DNA of 9,606 bases from Myxococcales bacterium (GTDB lineage Bacteria > Desulfobacterota_B > Binatia > UBA1149 > SPBQ01). The translations under genes and the position numbers were made by a program. The DNA lies in assembly GCA_004525875.1 (NCBI GenBank), contig SPBQ01000052.1, forward strand, positions 1 to 9,606, given 5' to 3'. Below are positions 6,516-9,606 of this stretch, in pieces. How positions within the stretch are numbered: position 1 is the first letter of the stretch; every line of letters starts with the position of its first letter. The notes below the pieces were generated by a model. It worked only from the letters and a program-made list of their open reading frames with translations. It was not told the origin of the DNA and ran no database searches.

Positions 6516-7498
6516 TGCGCGCCGCGATCGCACTCGTCCTCGTGCTCGCGGCCGGCGCGGCACACGCGCATCCGCTGGCGCCCGCGTTGCTCGAGCTGAA
6601 GGAACGGCCCGGCGGCATGGTCGACGTGGTCTGGAAGACGTCGAGCCTCAAGGTTCCCGGAACCAACGTCCAGCCTGTGCTGCCCGAGGGTTGTCCCCTG
6701 GTCTCCGACATGAACGTGACGGAGGCGGTCGACAGCGTCACCAGTCACTGGACCATCGACTGCGGCGAGCAGGGGCTCGTGGGCCGTACGATTGCGGTCA
6801 CCGATCTGTTGCCAGCGCGCATCGACGTGCTCCTGCGCCTGGCGCTGGCCGACGGTCGTTCGATGAACTTCGTGATCCGCAGCTCCGAGCCCTCGATCGT
6901 GATCCCTGAGCGTGCTCGCCCTCTCGACGTCGCGGTCGACTACGCCCGCCTCGGCATCGACAACATTCTCGGCGGCCCGGACCATCTGCTGTTCGTGTTC
7001 GGACTGGTCCTGCTGGTGCGCAGCCTCGGCATGCTCGTGAGGACGGTAACGGCATTCACCATCGGCCACAGCCTCACGCTCTCGCTCGCGGTCCTCGGCT
7101 TCGTCACGTACCCGTCCAGGCTCATCGAGCTACTGATCGCGCTCAGCGTCTTCCTGCTGGCCGTCGAGCTCGCGCGCAAGGAAACTGCGCAGCCGACGCT
7201 GATGCGGCGTCTCCCGTGGGTGATCGCCGGATGTTTCGGCCTGCTCCACGGTCTTGGCTTCGCGGGCGCGTTGACCGAGGTGGGCCTGCCGAGCGGAGAG
7301 ATCCCGCTTGCGTTGTTCACGTTCAATGTCGGGATCGAGATCGGCCAGATCGTTTTCGTGGTCGTCGTGTTCGCAACGCGCGCGGTGGTGGGATCCTCCG
7401 GCGACTCGATGCCACGCTGGGCCCGGCAAGTCTCGCTGTACGCGATGGGTTCGCTGGCGGCGTTCTGGTGCTTCGAGCGGGCGTCGGCGCTGTTCTAG
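6512..7498 (+). CDS. HupE/UreJ-like membrane protein
   Basis: This 328-residue protein starts with a signal peptide ending AHA/HP (after residue 19). HPLAPALLELKE is the characteristic mature start of the HupE/UreJ_2 type. A beta-rich extracytoplasmic domain (about 21-140) precedes six or so membrane helices with the family motifs GIDNILGGPDHLLFV (148-162), FTIGHSLTLS (182-191), GLLHGLGFAGAL (around His246) and FNVGIEIGQ (271-279). HupE and UreJ relatives are implicated in nickel or cobalt transport; for this two-part subgroup the substrate is inferred only. The ATG overlaps the isomerase stop codon (ATGA), with GAGGAAA at 6502-6508 as ribosome binding site, indicating translational coupling. 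A second ATG follows immediately. The first His of the family's GxDH-type motif appears as Asn151 here. The stop is TAG. Confidence 0.92.
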   Translation: MMRAAIALVLVLAAGAAHAHPLAPALLELKERPGGMVDVVWKTSSLKVPGTNVQPVLPEGCPLVSDMNVTEAVDSVTSHWTIDCGEQGLVGRTIAVTDLLPARIDVLLRLALADGRSMNFVIRSSEPSIVIPERARPLDVAVDYARLGIDNILGGPDHLLFVFGLVLLVRSLGMLVRTVTAFTIGHSLTLSLAVLGFVTYPSRLIELLIALSVFLLAVELARKETAQPTLMRRLPWVIAGCFGLLHGLGFAGALTEVGLPSGEIPLALFTFNVGIEIGQIVFVVVVFATRAVVGSSGDSMPRWARQVSLYAMGSLAAFWCFERASALF

Positions 7499-7604
7499 CG
7501 AACGCATCACGCTCCACCGCGTCGACTCTCGGGCGCGGCCGGGGCCAGTGGGTCGAACGTCGGGTCAGGCAACATGCCGGACGACGCTTCAAAAGGAAGT
7601 CCCG

Positions 7605-8033
7605 ATGAGGCTCGAAATCGCCTACGCGATCGATGCCCACGCGCATGCCGATCACATGACGGACCTGCCGTGTTTCCGTGACAGTTACGGCGCACGAACG
7701 GTGACGGGGAAGAAGATCCGGGTCGTCCAGAAAGCGTTCGGCGACTTCTACAACCTCGGCGACGCGGTGCGTGCCGACGGCAGTCAGTTCGACGTTCTAC
7801 TCGGCGAGGGCGACGCGCTCGAGTTCGGCGGCCTCGCGCTCGACGGCCAGACGAGCGAAGCAGAGTTCATGGCGTTTCGCGAGCGACGCGACGCCGAGCT
7901 CGCGGCGCCGGCGCTCATTCTTGCCTCGGTGCAGGCGGACATCCGTGCCGGCGCGCTGCCCGAGCCGGAGTCCGACGGTACCTCGTATCTCAAGATCCCC
8001 CTCGACCGACTCGGCCGGCGCAAGGCCGGGTAG
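7605..8033 (+). CDS. Internally deleted MBL-fold hydrolase remnant (persulfide-dioxygenase-like)
   Basis: The ORF is 142 codons long, with AAGGAAG at 7592-7598 before the ATG. Residues 3-77 match the segment of MBL-fold hydrolases carrying the first metal motif: IAYAIDAHAHADHM (His12, His14, Asp16, His17), GARTVTGKKI, VQKAFGDFYNL, DGSQFDVLLGEGD and EFGGL. Residues 83-138 match the end of the same family: SEAEFMAFRERRDA, PALILASVQADIRAG and TSYLKIPLDRLGR. The central portion, roughly 110 residues that should carry the GHT histidine, the GDTLF aspartate and the HDY histidine, is absent at about residue 80, as is the usual N-terminal 50 or so residues. Both joins are in frame. It cannot form a normal binuclear site, so it is probably a decaying gene, though a small expressed protein is possible. 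The stop is TAG. Confidence 0.75.
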   Translation: MRLEIAYAIDAHAHADHMTDLPCFRDSYGARTVTGKKIRVVQKAFGDFYNLGDAVRADGSQFDVLLGEGDALEFGGLALDGQTSEAEFMAFRERRDAELAAPALILASVQADIRAGALPEPESDGTSYLKIPLDRLGRRKAG

Positions 8034-8081
8034 CGAAGGAGCTCAGCATCATAGCTGCGGCGCGATAACCCGTGGAGGGCA

Positions 8082-8112
8082 TGCGGGGGGCCGTGGCGGC
8101 TGCGGGGGGCCG
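8082..8112. repeat. Two 12-bp direct repeats (TGCGGGGGGCCG), 19-bp period
   Basis: Exact copies occur at 8082-8093 and 8101-8112 in the gap between the MBL remnant and the repeat protein. The second copy forms part of the stem-loop at 8095-8119. No function can be assigned, and low-complexity G-rich sequence alone could produce this. Confidence 0.5.
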
Positions 8113-8119
8113 CGCCGCC
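8095..8119. other. GC-rich stem-loop downstream of the MBL remnant
   Basis: GGCGGC (8095-8100), one unpaired T and GCGG (8102-8105) pair with CCGC (8110-8113) and GCCGCC (8114-8119) around a GGGG loop. The stem is ten G-C pairs with one bulge. No T-tract follows, so a factor-independent terminator is not supported. It may still stop or stabilise the transcript ending at 8033. The upstream flank carries one of two 12-bp TGCGGGGGGCCG copies. Confidence 0.45.
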
Positions 8120-8242
8120 TGGGCACGTACCCGCGCCGCCGAACGCCACCCCGCGTACAGATCCGTCAGCGAACACCCGAGCGCGCCCTTACAATGGTCG
8201 AGAGCGGCGGTCGCCAGAATGAGCGTTCGAACGGGCAACAAC

Positions 8243-9214
8243 ATGAGACCGACGCGTCGCTGGCGCGCGGCGCGCGCTGGCGCGCTCGCGATGGCAGCGG
8301 CGCTGCTCGTCCTGGGGACGGACGCGCGCGCCGGTTCGATCGGCAAGACATCATTCCCGAAGGGCGGCGCCACGCGCGTCGGCTCATCGAGCTTCTCGAG
8401 CGGCACGAGAAGCACGCCACGGTCGAAGTTCGGCCGCACCAACGGCTCGCGCGGTCAATCCGCGTTCTCTCGCTCGACGTCGAGCGCGCCGCGCGGGAAA
8501 TTCCCGACCGAGCGTGGCTCCAGCAGCGAGTCGGCTTTCGCCGCGGGCCTGCGTACGACGGCGCGTAATACGAAGTTCCCCGATGGGGATGGCGGCTCCG
8601 ACCTGGAGTTCTCGCGCGACGCACGCTCGACGCCCGGCAGAAAGTTCCCCGACGGCGCGCAACGCGCGGGCGAGGGTGCATGCTCGGACGCCTCCGGCAC
8701 GACGCCGACGGACGACTTCAAGGCGGAGAACGGTCGAGACCAGGAGTTCTCGGACAACGCCGCCACGACGGCTCGCCGCAAGTTCCCCGACGGCGACCTC
8801 GAGCAGGCCGATCCCGCGTTCTCCGACGACCTGATGGCAAGCGTGCAGTCGCGATTTCCTGTGAGTGACGGCGCCAAGGCGAGCGGCGGCGGGGTGGAGA
8901 GGCTGCGCAGCGGCCCGCGCGACTTCTCACGACAGCGAGCCGCCGCACGACCACGCGCGGCGACCGGGTCGCGAGCGATCATCGTCGGCCCGTCGCCGCG
9001 CGCACGTGGCGGCGCGCGCGACCGCAGCGTCAGCGAAGCTCCGGCCCCGCCATCTGCCGACGAACGCGGGATGCAGCGCCTTCCCCTGCCACCACGCGGC
9101 GGGATCCCGATCGTCATCGACGGCCAGACGTACTACCGCCACGGCCGCGTCGTGATCCGCGCGGTCCAAGAGGGCGAACCGGTACCTGAGCTAGTGGATA
9201 ACCGCGGCGATTAG
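8243..9214 (+). CDS. Exported protein with KFPDG-type tandem repeats, function unknown
   Basis: This 323-residue protein has an Arg-rich n-region, a hydrophobic core (about 12-25) and an ARA/G cleavage site after residue 30. Residues 37-212 hold about eight degenerate repeats (see separate entry). A Pro/Arg/Ala-rich, probably disordered region spans about 213-285. The end, PIVIDGQTYYRHGRVVIRAV, resembles short YY-containing modules at the C-termini of small exported proteins. No enzymatic motif is visible and only one cysteine is in the mature part. The frame is open from 8072, but the start at 8243 (or 8219, 8 codons upstream) places the signal peptide correctly; neither has a clear Shine-Dalgarno sequence. 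The reading frame converges on rpmB and its TAG overlaps the rpmB stop. I do not recognise the family; the structural or surface role is a guess. Confidence 0.72.
   Translation: MRPTRRWRAARAGALAMAAALLVLGTDARAGSIGKTSFPKGGATRVGSSSFSSGTRSTPRSKFGRTNGSRGQSAFSRSTSSAPRGKFPTERGSSSESAFAAGLRTTARNTKFPDGDGGSDLEFSRDARSTPGRKFPDGAQRAGEGACSDASGTTPTDDFKAENGRDQEFSDNAATTARRKFPDGDLEQADPAFSDDLMASVQSRFPVSDGAKASGGGVERLRSGPRDFSRQRAAARPRAATGSRAIIVGPSPRARGGARDRSVSEAPAPPSADERGMQRLPLPPRGGIPIVIDGQTYYRHGRVVIRAVQEGEPVPELVDNRGD
8348..8878 (+). repeat. Eight degenerate 22-25-residue protein repeats (KFPDG...F-S...T)
   Basis: Units begin at residues 37, 62, 86, 111, 134, 158, 180 and 204, so spacings are 25, 24, 25, 23, 24, 22 and 24. 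Each starts with (K/R/S/D)F, often KFPDG, followed about 12 residues later by an F-S or A-F element and then a Thr/Ser-Ala-Arg run. The three exact KFPDG codings begin at 8573, 8642 and 8780, with AAGTTCCCCGA shared. Early units are Ser/Arg-rich, later ones Asp/Glu-rich. Divergence at DNA level argues for old, selected repeats rather than recent slippage. Confidence 0.75.
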
Positions 9215-9224
9215 GCCGCCGCGG
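9202..9224. terminator. Hairpin terminator spanning the overlapping convergent stop codons
   Basis: CCGCGGCG (9202-9209) and CGCCGCGG (9217-9224) pair perfectly around a 7-nt loop containing both stops (TTAG). Plus-strand transcripts continue into a pyrimidine-rich tract with T clusters (CCTTCTTGTTCTTGCTTTT), which fits termination of the repeat-protein message. The minus-strand side has no T-rich tract, so stopping of rpmB transcripts there is less certain. Confidence 0.6.
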
Positions 9225-9528
9225 CCTTCTTGTTCTTGCTTTTGCCGCGCGCAGCGATTTTCGCGACCTGGCGCTTGAGCCGGATGCCCTCGGGCGTGAG
9301 TTGCGATTCGGGCGTCTTCATCAAATAGGAATCGATGCCGCCGTGCTTCGTGATCGTGCGGAGCACGCGCGTGCAAATACGCATCTTCACGGGCCGCCCG
9401 AGGATCTCGGAGTGCAGCGAGCAGGGCTTCAGGTTGGCGAGGAAGCGCCTGCGCGTCTTGTTGTTCGCGTGCGACACGCTATTGCCGGAACCCGGTCCGT
9501 GGCCGGTCAGATCACACTTGCGGGACAT
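9211..9528 (-). CDS. rpmB: 50S ribosomal protein bL28
   Basis: The 105-residue protein opens MSRKCDLTGHGPGSGNSVSHANN and continues KTRRRFLANL, the diagnostic bL28 N-terminal region. It then has VKMRICTRVLRTITKHGGIDSYLM, the conserved core that packs on 23S rRNA in the large subunit. HANNKTRRRFLPNL-like wording and the LTPEGIRLKRQV tail with a Lys/Ala-rich end (about 85-105) resemble the longer alphaproteobacterial-type form more than the 78-residue E. coli protein. The ATG at 9528 has AGGAG at 9538-9542 (minus strand) upstream; the frame open to 9582 adds 18 non-family residues. The gene stands alone here: no rpmG follows, since the next gene is convergent and overlaps the TAA by the TTAG tetranucleotide. 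Confidence 0.97.
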   Translation of the reverse strand: MSRKCDLTGHGPGSGNSVSHANNKTRRRFLANLKPCSLHSEILGRPVKMRICTRVLRTITKHGGIDSYLMKTPESQLTPEGIRLKRQVAKIAARGKSKNKKAAAA

Positions 9529-9537
9529 CTTCGGAAC

Positions 9538-9542
9538 TCCTC
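9538..9542 (-). promoter_or_regulatory. Ribosome binding site of rpmB
   Basis: On the minus strand AGGAG lies nine bases before the ATG at 9528. It supports this start rather than the in-frame ATG at 9582. Confidence 0.65.
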
Positions 9543-9606
9543 GAGAGACGCTAAGCGGGCCATATGGCCACGATCGGGGCATGGACGCAACCGAGGCGCC
9601 GGCGCC

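Noticed and set aside
8072..8242. N-terminal extension of the repeat protein
   Set aside because: It would bury the signal peptide and is translated from G-rich intergenic sequence containing a strong hairpin.
7990..8442. 150-residue minus-strand reading frame in the gap before the repeat protein
   Set aside because: It overlaps the ends of both neighbouring genes, has no ribosome binding site or family resemblance, and looks like a compositional artefact.
8348..8878. CRISPR-like or tandem DNA array
   Set aside because: Repeats are degenerate at DNA level, stay in one reading frame and vary in length by multiples of three, so they are protein repeats.

Overview
This is a gene-dense, high-GC window with long spurious antisense reading frames, as expected at this base composition. 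Gene content suggests an uncultured, probably free-living Gram-negative bacterium, plausibly a deltaproteobacterial, myxobacterial or Binatota-like lineage. The hints are secreted Cys/Lys/Ala-rich helical proteins, a DUF3604-PpiC-HupE cassette and a bL28 of alphaproteobacterial flavour. The lineage is inferred, not shown.

Layout. Positions 37-1158 (minus strand) hold a TetR-family regulator followed by a MaoC-like hotdog hydratase, probably one transcript. The tetR promoter contains a perfect ATTGTCAG-N5-CTGACAAT palindrome. Divergently, 1280-7498 (plus strand) carries a Cys-rich secreted protein of unknown function, a secreted PHP-like DUF3604 protein, a PpiC/SurA-type peptidyl-prolyl isomerase and a HupE/UreJ-like membrane protein. 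The last three form a neighbourhood I recognise from other proteobacteria. A plausible reading is that the isomerase and the membrane protein support folding or metal supply of the exported DUF3604 enzyme. Positions 7605-8033 encode a short ORF that keeps both ends of a persulfide-dioxygenase-like metallo-beta-lactamase but lacks its middle. Positions 8243-9214 encode an exported protein with about eight imperfect 22-25-residue repeats. It converges on rpmB (bL28, 9211-9528, minus strand), and the two stop codons overlap inside a GC-rich hairpin.

Points worth following up are an in-frame amber codon that separates the membrane anchor of the isomerase from its body, an internal duplication in the same protein, the gutted MBL gene, the repeat protein, the terminator built from two overlapping stop codons, and the operator that may control both divergent units. 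No tRNA, rRNA, CRISPR array, insertion sequence or integrase was found. No gene-free stretch exceeds 300 bases.
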